Part shown: piece by piece, positions 1 through 8,380 of the stretch
Numbering within the stretch: position 1 is the stretch's first letter
How the letters are laid out: each line of letters opens with the position of its first letter
NCBI RefSeq assembly: GCF_001661495.1
Contig: NZ_BDDT01000005.1
Coordinates: 124,001-188,000 of the forward strand
Reading direction: 5' to 3'
Source: Pseudoalteromonas prydzensis
GTDB lineage: Bacteria > Pseudomonadota > Gammaproteobacteria > Enterobacterales > Alteromonadaceae
DNA: 64,000 nucleotides
Position numbers and translations under genes: made by a program
The notes under the pieces: model-generated
What the model saw: only the letters and a program-made list of their open reading frames with translations
Database searches by the model: none
Told to the model about the DNA's origin: nothing

Positions 1-890
1 TGTTGTGAAAGTAATTGCCAGTTATGGCCGTTATCTTGTGAAACCGCAATATGGCCTTGTAAACCATAAGCAATAACAGCCGAGGATTGGCTGTCAGCAT
101 TAATGCCAAAAAAGCTGCCATGGTAACCTAGCTCCATTGTTTGCCAAGTTTGTCCTTCATCATAAGATGCAAACGCGCTCGCGTTTTCACCGACGATAAA
201 AAGTGCATCATTGCGCCCTGTAGTGATGGCGTTTAGGTGGAAGTTATTAGGGTTATCTAGCTTGTTTTTCTCTAGCTGCCAAGATTGGCCAGCATCACTG
301 CTTTTGAGAAACGTGCCATAAGCGCCAACGGCAAATAACGTGTCGTCGCTGAGTGTGGTTACACTTAATAGCGGCTTATTTGGGCCATCTTTAAGCTCTA
401 TATCGGCGTCTTCCCTAGCAAACTCTAAATCTTCAATTGCATAGCTAAGATCTTCTTGGCTAATTTCATCGGTTGTATTGGCAAGTTGCTGCTTTAATGA
501 TTTGATTCGGGTATCAATATTATTAATATTTAATTTGGTAAGTTGATAACCATCAAATTGCTTTTGCCAAGTCGGCTCAGCGCTTGTGCGGCGAATGATA
601 ATGCCATCGTGGCCAACTGCTATTTGACTGCCATCACTTAACTGAGTGATGTCAGTCAGGGTGACGCTGGTAGGTGATTGACTTTGTTGCCAGTCAGTTT
701 GATTTTTGTATTCAATAATATGACCGCGTTCACCAACAAGTGTGATCCCCGCGGATGATAATTGCATCGCCAATAATACACTTTTGTTCGCTTGGCGGTT
801 TTGTGCTGACGGTAAATCAAGTAGCTCTAGTGCATTTGCGGTGCTTGCTATTAAGCTCACGACAGCAAAAAGGGATACTTTTATATTCAT
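1..890 (-). CDS. Ycf48/BNR-repeat-like secreted protein (3' part cut by window edge)
   Basis: This minus-strand frame is open from an ATG at 890 to the left edge, giving 296 codons. The N-terminus is a signal peptide ending near TANA. The rest shows recurring propeller-type motifs (AVGHDGIIIRR, AVGAYGTFLKSSDAGQSWQ, IVGENASAFASYDEGQTWQ, AYGLQGHIAVSQDNGHNWQ). These are the S-x-D-x-G-x-x-W Asp-box blades of Ycf48/Hcf136-type proteins. In non-photosynthetic proteobacteria such proteins often lie beside DUF1302, DUF1329 and an RND/MMPL-type exporter, and the first two occur just to the right here. An export or envelope role is therefore inferred; the molecular function is unknown. The gene is not known to be broken, only cut by the window edge. 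Confidence 0.8.
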   Translation of the reverse strand, partial: MNIKVSLFAVVSLIASTANALELLDLPSAQNRQANKSVLLAMQLSSAGITLVGERGHIIEYKNQTDWQQSQSPTSVTLTDITQLSDGSQIAVGHDGIIIRRTSAEPTWQKQFDGYQLTKLNINNIDTRIKSLKQQLANTTDEISQEDLSYAIEDLEFAREDADIELKDGPNKPLLSVTTLSDDTLFAVGAYGTFLKSSDAGQSWQLEKNKLDNPNNFHLNAITTGRNDALFIVGENASAFASYDEGQTWQTMELGYHGSFFGINADSQSSAVIAYGLQGHIAVSQDNGHNWQLLSQ

Positions 891-997
891 CTTATAGGCC
901 CTAATAGGATCGGTATAAAATGATTATTCACTATAAAAGTAAATTAGCTTTATGTTATCTGTGCCAAACTATTATCTTTAGCAACCTATTTATAACA

Positions 998-2023
998 TCA
1001 AATATGCATTTCTATACGATATTCACCTGGTGTTTTACCAGTCCAGCGCTTAAACGCTCGATGAAAATTAGCGACACTCGAAAAGCCAACTAAGTAGCTT
1101 ATTTCACTAAAAGACAAGTGTTGTTGAGTCAGGTAATCTAAGGCTAAACGGCGGCGTGTCGCTTCTAGTAACTCTTTATAGCCGGTGTCTTTTTCATGTA
1201 GCTTACGTTGTAAATTACGTAGGCTCATGCCAAGATCTGTGGCCATTTGCTGTTGCGAAGGTGCGCCCATCGGTAACTGTTCATAAATTTTATTTTTAAT
1301 TTGATAGATTAAATCATTGCGGTCGATGCGGCTTAATAGGTCATCAAGAATTTGTTCGTGTACTTGAGTAATAAGTGGATTACCCACCATCAATTTAGCA
1401 TCGGCAATCGAGCGCTCAAAAACAAAGCCATTAAAGTCAGCTTCAAATTTAACTGGTGCGCCAAAAAAATCTTCTAAATATTGATTACTTTGTTTACCTG
1501 CACTGCGAGTTAGTTTTACGCATACTGGAGCAATCTCGAGCCCTACTAGTTCTCTGCCAAAACTAACCATTGTCGCTAGAAAGGCCTCTATAAGAGGATC
1601 TGACAATGCTGGACGACCAGAGTCTTCGTAATGAAATATATCCATATCAAAGATGAGCTGATCGTCGCTTTCTTTTACGGTGAGTAAACATGAATTCGAC
1701 ACGATACGTTTATACCGCGCAATTCGCTCATAAGCATCGTATAACGTGTTTGATGACATCATCGCATAACCTAATGCGTGGAACATTCCTGGGTAAAAAT
1801 GTTTGGCTATTTCCACCGAAAAGTCATTGTTATTGATTTTCTTATTACAATAGCGCATCAGTTGCGCGAGTTTATCGGCCGCAAGGCGTGTTTCTTGGTC
1901 TTTTAATTCGCAGGTATTGATTTCACAGTCAGAAAAAGCTTGCTCAGGGTCAATACCACGGGCTTTCATCGCCCGAGAAAAGGGAATTAACCATCCAGAT
2001 AAAGTTGAATATGCTTGGCTCAT
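998..2023 (-). CDS. AraC-family transcriptional regulator (OruR-like)
   Basis: A 341-aa protein. The first 200 or so residues match the arabinose-binding-like N-terminal domain of the long AraC class (e.g. FHALGYAMMSSNTLYDAYERIARY). Residues of about 235-338 hold the two-helix AraC DNA-binding domain, including the motif ISYLVGFSSVANFHRAFKRW and the end TGKTPGEYR. The gene is transcribed away from the DUF1302/DUF1329/alkylsulfatase operon that starts 224 bp upstream, so it is the obvious candidate regulator of that operon. The shared intergenic region carries an inverted repeat, ttgttgt/acaacaa (2075-2100). AraC sites are more often direct repeats, so this is only a weak operator candidate. 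The effector is unknown; a lipid- or alkyl-type ligand is a guess from the neighbours. Confidence 0.9.
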   Translation of the reverse strand: MSQAYSTLSGWLIPFSRAMKARGIDPEQAFSDCEINTCELKDQETRLAADKLAQLMRYCNKKINNNDFSVEIAKHFYPGMFHALGYAMMSSNTLYDAYERIARYKRIVSNSCLLTVKESDDQLIFDMDIFHYEDSGRPALSDPLIEAFLATMVSFGRELVGLEIAPVCVKLTRSAGKQSNQYLEDFFGAPVKFEADFNGFVFERSIADAKLMVGNPLITQVHEQILDDLLSRIDRNDLIYQIKNKIYEQLPMGAPSQQQMATDLGMSLRNLQRKLHEKDTGYKELLEATRRRLALDYLTQQHLSFSEISYLVGFSSVANFHRAFKRWTGKTPGEYRIEMHI

Positions 2024-2247
2024 TGTTGTTTAAACCTATATCTGTTGAGAGAGTTTTGTTATTTTTTAATGCGATTGTTGTGTTTCTAAATTTACAACAA
2101 AAGCAGTTGCTTTATCTACAACCTTACTCTTTTTTACCTCTTTGCACAAAATGAAAAGCATTTGGCGCATTTTGCCCTAGGCAATACTCAATCCTCGAGT
2201 ATGTTAATACTGTTAACTTTTGTTTAATGGTTTGAAGGGCGCACACA

Positions 2248-4083
2248 ATGATTAAAAATACAACAAGAACACAGCTAGGAATTGCATGCGCAGTGGCATT
2301 AGCCAGTGCAAACAGCAATGCAGCCGATTTTTATTTTGGTGAAAATGATGATGTGCTGTTGCAAATAACTTCACAGTTCAGTGTTGGGGCTAGCTGGCGA
2401 CTAAAGGATGCTGATCCGCGTTTTATCGGTGCACCTAATGGCGGGCAAGGCGCGACAACCACAACTGATGATGGCAACCTTAACTTTTTACAAGGCGACA
2501 CTTATACAAAGTCTGTTAAAGGGTTGCACGATATTCTACTGCAAAAAGACAACTATGGCTTTTTTACCCGAGTTAAGTATTGGTATGACAAAGAATTAAA
2601 AGATGAAAGTCGGCCACATGGTAACTCCGCCAATGCCTATCAAGCGAATACTCCTTTAAGTGATGAAGGTTTTTCTGATTATGCTAAGTTCTCTGGCTTT
2701 GAAATTCTTGATGCTTATTTTTTCGCGAATTTAAGTATTGGCGAAATGCCCGTTGATATCCGCATTGGCCGTCAAGTAATTAACTGGGGTGAAAGTACCT
2801 TTATTCAGGGCGGGCTTAATTCAACGAATCCATTTGATGTTAGTGCGTTACGTCGCCCTGGTGCTGAGCTGAAAGAAGGCTTACTACCAGTTGGAATGGC
2901 TTATTTTAACGCCGGGGTAACCGATACTCTAACGATTGAAGGTTTTTATCAATATGAGTGGGAAAAAACGCAAATTGATGGTTGTGGTACGTATTTTTCA
3001 GCAACAGATTTTGCCGCCGATGGTTGTAATGCGATAACGGTAGGCGGTATTCCCGACGCTCAAGCCTATGCGGGTGGTGTTTACGCTAAACGCCAAGCCG
3101 ACGGCGAACCTGATGATGGTGGCCAATATGGTATTGCGCTGCGCTATTATGCTGCAGAGTTAAATGATACAGAATTTGGCTTATACCACATGAATATTCA
3201 TTCGCGCTTGCCACTAATCAACGCAATTCGTACCCAAACACTCTCTGTACCAGGGGTGACAGCCGTGTTTATTCCCGAAGCGCAAGATCCAACTGGTGGG
3301 CAATTAGCCGCGCTTAATCCAGGTTACCGGATTGTGTTTCCTGAAGATCTTAAATATTACGGCGCGAGCTTCGCAACAAATGTGGCTGGTGTCGCACTAT
3401 CGGGTGAAGTGTCCTATAAACCTGATACGCCAATCCAGATCAATGGCCCTGAAATTCTAAATGGCACACTCAGTGAAGCGCCTTTCTTACGCTTTAGTGA
3501 GCGTATTACTGCAGCGGGTTATGGTGAAGATGTGCCTGGTTGGGATGAGTTTGATGTCACCCAATTGCAAGTAACAGCAATCCAATTTGTGGAGCGTGTA
3601 CTTGGCGCTTCACGGTTAACTTTAATTGGTGAAGCTGGTGTTATTTTGACCGATGGCGTCAGTGACTCTAACCAATTATATGGCCGTAATGCGGTGTTTG
3701 GTTTAGGTGATTTTGATGCTGGCAATGGCCTTAACTGTACTAATCTTGTTGCCGCTGGAGCAATTGGCGGTGACTGTAGTACAGATGGTTTTGTATCTGA
3801 AAGCGCATGGGGATATCGACTGCGCGCAAGTTTAAATTATGACAATGTTTTTGCTGGCGTATCACTAAAACCAACGTTTGATTGGCAGCATGATGTGAAT
3901 GGTTATTCGCCTGAGCCAGGGCAACAATTTCATGAAGGGCGCAAAGCGTTTGGTGTCTCGGTTGAAGCACTTTACAAGCAAAAATACAGCGCCACCCTTG
4001 GCTATAAAACGTTTACTGGTGGCAGCCATAATATCTTAGAAGATAAAGACTTTATTTCTTTAAGCTTTAACGTTTCATACTAA
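2248..4083 (+). CDS. DUF1302 outer-membrane-type protein
   Basis: A 611-aa protein with a signal peptide cleaved near NAADF. It then shows a long beta-rich sequence typical of DUF1302: ITSQFSVGASWR near the start, RIGRQVINWGES in the middle, repeated aromatic-glycine strands, and a terminal aromatic strand ending SFNVSY. This fits a transmembrane beta-barrel. The ATG follows gaagggcgcacaca, a usable ribosome binding site. DUF1302 is almost always followed by DUF1329, as here (17-bp gap), and the pair is linked in the literature to outer-membrane handling of hydrophobic compounds. The third gene of this operon is an alkylsulfatase, so a role in taking up or sensing long-chain alkyl compounds is inferred. 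The exact substrate is unknown. Confidence 0.88.
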   Translation: MIKNTTRTQLGIACAVALASANSNAADFYFGENDDVLLQITSQFSVGASWRLKDADPRFIGAPNGGQGATTTTDDGNLNFLQGDTYTKSVKGLHDILLQKDNYGFFTRVKYWYDKELKDESRPHGNSANAYQANTPLSDEGFSDYAKFSGFEILDAYFFANLSIGEMPVDIRIGRQVINWGESTFIQGGLNSTNPFDVSALRRPGAELKEGLLPVGMAYFNAGVTDTLTIEGFYQYEWEKTQIDGCGTYFSATDFAADGCNAITVGGIPDAQAYAGGVYAKRQADGEPDDGGQYGIALRYYAAELNDTEFGLYHMNIHSRLPLINAIRTQTLSVPGVTAVFIPEAQDPTGGQLAALNPGYRIVFPEDLKYYGASFATNVAGVALSGEVSYKPDTPIQINGPEILNGTLSEAPFLRFSERITAAGYGEDVPGWDEFDVTQLQVTAIQFVERVLGASRLTLIGEAGVILTDGVSDSNQLYGRNAVFGLGDFDAGNGLNCTNLVAAGAIGGDCSTDGFVSESAWGYRLRASLNYDNVFAGVSLKPTFDWQHDVNGYSPEPGQQFHEGRKAFGVSVEALYKQKYSATLGYKTFTGGSHNILEDKDFISLSFNVSY

Positions 4084-4099
4084 TAAAGAGAGCAGCAAG

Positions 4100-5458
4100 A
4101 TGAATAAATTTATTACTACAGTTAGCGCGATTTCGCTCGCCCTCGTTACAACTTATAGCAATGCTAAAGTCACTGCTGAGCAGGCGGCTCAATTAGGTGA
4201 CTCGCTTACTCCTATCGGCGCAGTAAAAGCAGGTAATACAGCAGGCACAATCCCTGCGTGGGATGGTGGCTTAAATTCAACTAATACGGCAAAAAGTGCC
4301 GATGATGGCCGTCCAGCTAACCCTTTTGCCGATGATAAACCGTTGTTTACCATTTCTAATGCGAATTTAGCGACGTATAAGGCAAACTTAAGCCCAGGCC
4401 AACTGGCTATGTTTGCTAAATACCCAGAGTACACAATGCCTGTTTATCAGACCCGCCGTACAGCAGCATACCCAGATGATTTATATGGGGTGATCAAAAA
4501 GAATGCGACCCAAGCTGAGCTGTTAAAAGGCGGCAATGGGGTAACTAATTTTGATACCACTATTCCGTTTCCGGTGCCAGAAAATGCCTTAGAAGTTATT
4601 TGGAATCACATTACTCGTTATCGAGGTGGTTCTGCTGAGCGTTTATTCGCCGCTATTCCAGTACAACAAGATGGCAGTTTTGTTCCAGTAACCATGCAAG
4701 ATCAGCTAGTGTGGCCTGAGTTTTTACAAGGGGGTCGCAATAGCGAAGATGACAATGTGTTGTTTTATTACTTACAGCTTATTACTGCGCCAGCCCGTTT
4801 AACTGGGACTGCATTGTTAGTGCATGAAACCATCGATCAAGTGAAAGAAGCACGCCGTGCCTGGGTTTATAACGCAGGCCAGCGTCGTGTACGCCGAGCT
4901 CCTAATGTTGCCTATGATGGCCCAGCAGCAGGAACTGATGGTCTAAGAACCTCAGATAATTACGATATGTATAACGGCGCACCAGATCGTTACGACTGGA
5001 AACTAATCGGTAAAAAAGAGCTGTATATTCCTTATAATTCATACAAGTTGCTAGACACGAATGCAAAATATAGCGATATCATTCAAAAAGGCCACATGAA
5101 TCCTGACTTCCTGCGTTACGAGTTACACCGTGTGTGGGAAATTGAAGCAACACTAAAAGAGGGTGAACGCCATATTTATGCAAAACGTACCTTCTTTATT
5201 GATGAAGATACGTGGGGCGCATCGGTGATTGATCACTATGATGGTCGTGGTGAGCTGTGGAAAATGGCAGAGGCGTATAACCTAATGTTCCATGATGTAA
5301 ATACGCCTTGGATGGCGGTTGAAGCATTATATGACTTAAATTCCGGCCGTTATTTAGCGACAGGCTTAAGTAATGAAGAACCACGCTTTATGACTTGGGG
5401 TAAAGAGGCTAACCGTCGTGATTTTTCATCATCTGCACTGCGTCGTCTGGGTCGCTAA
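4100..5458 (+). CDS. DUF1329 protein (LolA/LolB-fold-like periplasmic or outer-membrane protein)
   Basis: A 452-aa protein with a signal peptide ending TYSNAK. The start of the mature protein, EQAAQLGDSLTPIGAVKAGN, followed by GTIPAWDGGL, is the hallmark N-terminus of DUF1329. The C-terminal half has the family signatures RRAWVYNAGQRRVRRAP and YDMYNGAPDRYDWKLIGKKE, and the end of the protein carries WDRGELWK-like strands. The family is related in fold to LolB-type lipid-binding proteins. It follows DUF1302 by 17 bp and precedes the alkylsulfatase by 17 bp, so the three are almost certainly one operon. A function in ferrying a lipid-like compound between the membranes is inferred. Recognition of the family is firm; the substrate is not known. 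Confidence 0.88.
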   Translation: MNKFITTVSAISLALVTTYSNAKVTAEQAAQLGDSLTPIGAVKAGNTAGTIPAWDGGLNSTNTAKSADDGRPANPFADDKPLFTISNANLATYKANLSPGQLAMFAKYPEYTMPVYQTRRTAAYPDDLYGVIKKNATQAELLKGGNGVTNFDTTIPFPVPENALEVIWNHITRYRGGSAERLFAAIPVQQDGSFVPVTMQDQLVWPEFLQGGRNSEDDNVLFYYLQLITAPARLTGTALLVHETIDQVKEARRAWVYNAGQRRVRRAPNVAYDGPAAGTDGLRTSDNYDMYNGAPDRYDWKLIGKKELYIPYNSYKLLDTNAKYSDIIQKGHMNPDFLRYELHRVWEIEATLKEGERHIYAKRTFFIDEDTWGASVIDHYDGRGELWKMAEAYNLMFHDVNTPWMAVEALYDLNSGRYLATGLSNEEPRFMTWGKEANRRDFSSSALRRLGR

Positions 5459-5475
5459 AAGAATAGGAAGTAAAA

Positions 5476-7446
5476 ATGAAGTATATAAAATTAATGACCT
5501 TTATGATTGCAGGTAGCTTAATGACATCTTCAGCACATGCTGAAGATGCGTTAGCAAAAGATGCCTCAACGCATACCAAGGCTCATCAACAGCGACTGAA
5601 AAAGCAATTACCTTTTGCTGATGATAAAGACTTTGCTTTAGCTGAGCAGGGGTTGATCCATCGACCTGAATCGGTGGAAATTAAAGATGCTCAAGGAAAA
5701 GTTGTTTGGGAGCTCGGTAAGTATGATTTTTTAAGTGCAGATAAGGCTTACCACGACACGATTAACCCGAGCTTGGAGCGCCAAGCGCGTTTAAATATGC
5801 ACTATGGCTTATTTAAAGTCGCTGATCGAATTTACCAAGTTCGTGGCTATGATTTAGCGAATATGACAGTGATCCAAGGTGATACCGGTTGGATTATTTT
5901 TGATACTTTACTCACTGCGCCTACTGCTAAGGCCGCATTAAAGCTGGTGAACGAACAACTTGGTGAACGACCGGTAAAAGCCGTGGTGTATAGCCATGCT
6001 CATGCTGATCATTTTGGTGGGGTGAGGGGGGTTGTTACTGATGAACAAGTTGCCAGTGGACAGGTAGAAATTATTGCCCCACGTGGCTTTATGGAACATG
6101 CAATTAAAGAAAATGTGTTAGCAGGTAATGCAATGACACGTAGAGCAGCTTATCAGTACGGTAATGTTTTACCTAAAGGACCAAAAGGGCTTGTTGATGC
6201 TGCAATTGGTAAGGGCTTATCGAATGGTTTTATTGGTTTAATTGCGCCAACTAAAGTGATTGAAGAAGATGAAGAAACTATCGTCATTGACGGTATTACT
6301 ATGGTGATGCAAAACACTCCCAATACCGAATCACCTTCAGAAATGAACACCTACTTACCGCAGTTTAAAGCCTTATGGGCTGCAGAAAATGTGATTGGCA
6401 CTTTACACAATGTATATACCTTACGTGGTGCGCAAGTTCGTGATGCCTTGGGGTGGAGTAAATACATAAATAAATTGATCCATGGTTATGCTAAAGACGC
6501 CGACGTGTTATTCGCATCTCACAGTTGGCCACGTTGGGGGAATAAATACTTAACAGAAGTGCTGGAGAATCAGCGCGATATGTATGGATATTTGCACGAT
6601 CATACACTACACCTTGCTAATCAAGGCGTTACTATTAATGAAATTCACAATGAATTTGAAGTACCCGAATCCTTAGCACAGCAGTGGTATAACCGTGGCT
6701 ATCATGGCAGTGTATCGCACAATGTTCGTGGCGTATTAAATAAGTATTTAGGCTTTTTTGATATGAATCCTGCTACTTTAAATCAGCATAGTCCTACAGA
6801 GCAGGGCAAACGTTATGTTGCTGCGATAGGCGGTGCAGACAAAGTCATTAAGATTGCGCAATCAGCTCACCAAGATGGTGATTATCGTTGGTCGGCAGAG
6901 CTATTAAGCCATTTAGTGTTTGCAGAGCCAAATAACAAAGAAGCTAAACTTTTATTAGCCGATTCGTTCGAGCAAATGGGTTATCAGGCTGAAAGTGCTG
7001 GTTGGCGAAATACATACCTAACCGGTGCCAGCGAGTTACGTCATGGGCTAGCAACCAGTATTGATACCGCTAAAGCAGGGCCTGATATGGTCAAAGCGAT
7101 GTCGAGTGAGCTGGTGTTTGACTATTTAGGCGTGCTACTTGATAGCAAAAAAGCGGTGGGTAAGAAGCTTGATATTAATATTAACTTTTCAGATACCAGC
7201 GAGCAGTTTCTGTTGCAGTTAAAAAATTCTCACCTGAATAATATTGCTGGGATCAATAGTGACGATGCAAACGTCACTATTACCATGAAACGCAGTGACT
7301 TAAACTTGATGCTAATGAAGCAAAAAGGATTAAAAGAGCTGATTAGTTCGGGTGCCATTAAGCATGAAGGTGATTTAGCGGCATTTGTTGCAATATTTAA
7401 AATGACAACTGAGTTTTCGTATTGGTTTAATATCGTTACTCCCTAA
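5476..7446 (+). CDS. Secreted SdsA1-type linear primary alkylsulfatase (MBL fold)
   Basis: A 656-aa protein with a signal peptide (cleavage near SSAHAE). The metallo-beta-lactamase metal motif HAHADH lies at residues 174-179, followed by GG. Further family marks are ALWAAENVIGTLHN with its ligand Glu, YTLRGAQVRDALGWSKYIN, and ASHSWPRWG with its ligand His. After the catalytic domain come the helical dimerisation region and a C-terminal SCP2-like domain (around residues 530-650), as in SdsA1 of Pseudomonas. Length and order match that family. SdsA1 hydrolyses alkyl sulfates such as SDS to alcohol plus sulfate using two zinc ions. It is the last gene of the DUF1302/DUF1329 operon and is followed by a terminator. 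Natural substrates in seawater could be sulfated lipids, but that is inference. Confidence 0.92.
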   Translation: MKYIKLMTFMIAGSLMTSSAHAEDALAKDASTHTKAHQQRLKKQLPFADDKDFALAEQGLIHRPESVEIKDAQGKVVWELGKYDFLSADKAYHDTINPSLERQARLNMHYGLFKVADRIYQVRGYDLANMTVIQGDTGWIIFDTLLTAPTAKAALKLVNEQLGERPVKAVVYSHAHADHFGGVRGVVTDEQVASGQVEIIAPRGFMEHAIKENVLAGNAMTRRAAYQYGNVLPKGPKGLVDAAIGKGLSNGFIGLIAPTKVIEEDEETIVIDGITMVMQNTPNTESPSEMNTYLPQFKALWAAENVIGTLHNVYTLRGAQVRDALGWSKYINKLIHGYAKDADVLFASHSWPRWGNKYLTEVLENQRDMYGYLHDHTLHLANQGVTINEIHNEFEVPESLAQQWYNRGYHGSVSHNVRGVLNKYLGFFDMNPATLNQHSPTEQGKRYVAAIGGADKVIKIAQSAHQDGDYRWSAELLSHLVFAEPNNKEAKLLLADSFEQMGYQAESAGWRNTYLTGASELRHGLATSIDTAKAGPDMVKAMSSELVFDYLGVLLDSKKAVGKKLDININFSDTSEQFLLQLKNSHLNNIAGINSDDANVTITMKRSDLNLMLMKQKGLKELISSGAIKHEGDLAAFVAIFKMTTEFSYWFNIVTP

Positions 7447-7470
7447 CGCTTTCATAGGCAAAGCGCCTTG

Positions 7471-7503
7471 GCCGATCATACTGTCGCTATGATCGGCTTT
7501 TTT
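7471..7503 (+). terminator. Rho-independent terminator after the alkylsulfatase gene
   Basis: A perfect 10-bp stem, gccgatcata/tatgatcggc, with a 7-nt loop and a run of T follows the stop codon by 24 bp. The last T bases overlap the end of the convergent LysR gene. Confidence 0.88.
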
Positions 7504-8380
7504 ACATCAAAAGATGTCTTAGCTCGCCAATAAAGGTGCGCGCAGCAGGGCCTAAACGGTCGCCGTCTTTAAAGGTGAGATGCAGCTTTGCCGTGCGACT
7601 ACTGTTTGCAGCAAGATTCAATGGCTTTAGTTGCCCGGCTTGTAATTGCTCTTCAATTGCACTAATTGGTAGCCACGCAAAACCCAACCCATTGCAGATA
7701 ATATCGACCGAAGTGCGTAAATGACTAACCGTCCAGCGTTGCTCTGCTCCTAACCAGCCACTATCTTGTTTATTTTCTTTTGCGGAGTCTCTGACCACAA
7801 TTTGCCTGTGCGACTTTAGATCTTCTAATGTAATTGCTCTATCGAGGTGGTGTAATGGGTGATCAGGATGGGCGACAGCAATAAATTCAATATGGCATAA
7901 CTCTTCATTAAAACCATCTTGATGAGTAAACCCTGAAATAGTGATATCCACTAAATCTTGCTCTAGTAATTCATTGGCGCCACGCAAGACGGTTTCTTGT
8001 AACTCAATGCGAAGCAAAGGGTATTGCTCAGAGGTTTTGCTCAGTGCTTGATATAATAGTTGGCTGGGTAAAATTTCATCGATAGCAATACGTAATTTAC
8101 TTTCAACTCCTTCGCTGAGTGTGTGACCAATTGCTTCTATTTTTGCCGCTTCATCTAAGAGGTAATTGGCTCGGCGCAGCATCATTTCGCCAGCTTCGGT
8201 GATCACCGTTTTACGCCCTGCGATGGTAAATAGTTTAATCCCTAACGCGGCTTCAATTTTTCCTACCGAATTATGAATACTTGATTGGCTTTTATGAATT
8301 TTTTGCGCAGCTTGATTAAAGCCACCATGCTCTACAACAGCGCGAAACATACGCCATTGTTCTAAAGTAATTCTAAGCAT
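7502..8380 (-). CDS. LysR-family transcriptional regulator
   Basis: A 292-aa protein. The N-terminal winged helix-turn-helix is clear (LEQWRMFRAVVEHGGFNQAA, then HKSQSSIHNSVGKIEAALGIKLF) and the C-terminal part is a LysR substrate-binding domain. The start codon overlaps the end of the CPA2 antiporter gene by 8 bp on the same strand, so the two are translationally coupled, with the antiporter first. This suggests the regulator controls the antiporter or a stress response linked to it. The coinducer cannot be read from sequence. The gene ends inside the T tract of the convergent terminator. Confidence 0.9.
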   Translation of the reverse strand: MLRITLEQWRMFRAVVEHGGFNQAAQKIHKSQSSIHNSVGKIEAALGIKLFTIAGRKTVITEAGEMMLRRANYLLDEAAKIEAIGHTLSEGVESKLRIAIDEILPSQLLYQALSKTSEQYPLLRIELQETVLRGANELLEQDLVDITISGFTHQDGFNEELCHIEFIAVAHPDHPLHHLDRAITLEDLKSHRQIVVRDSAKENKQDSGWLGAEQRWTVSHLRTSVDIICNGLGFAWLPISAIEEQLQAGQLKPLNLAANSSRTAKLHLTFKDGDRLGPAARTFIGELRHLLM

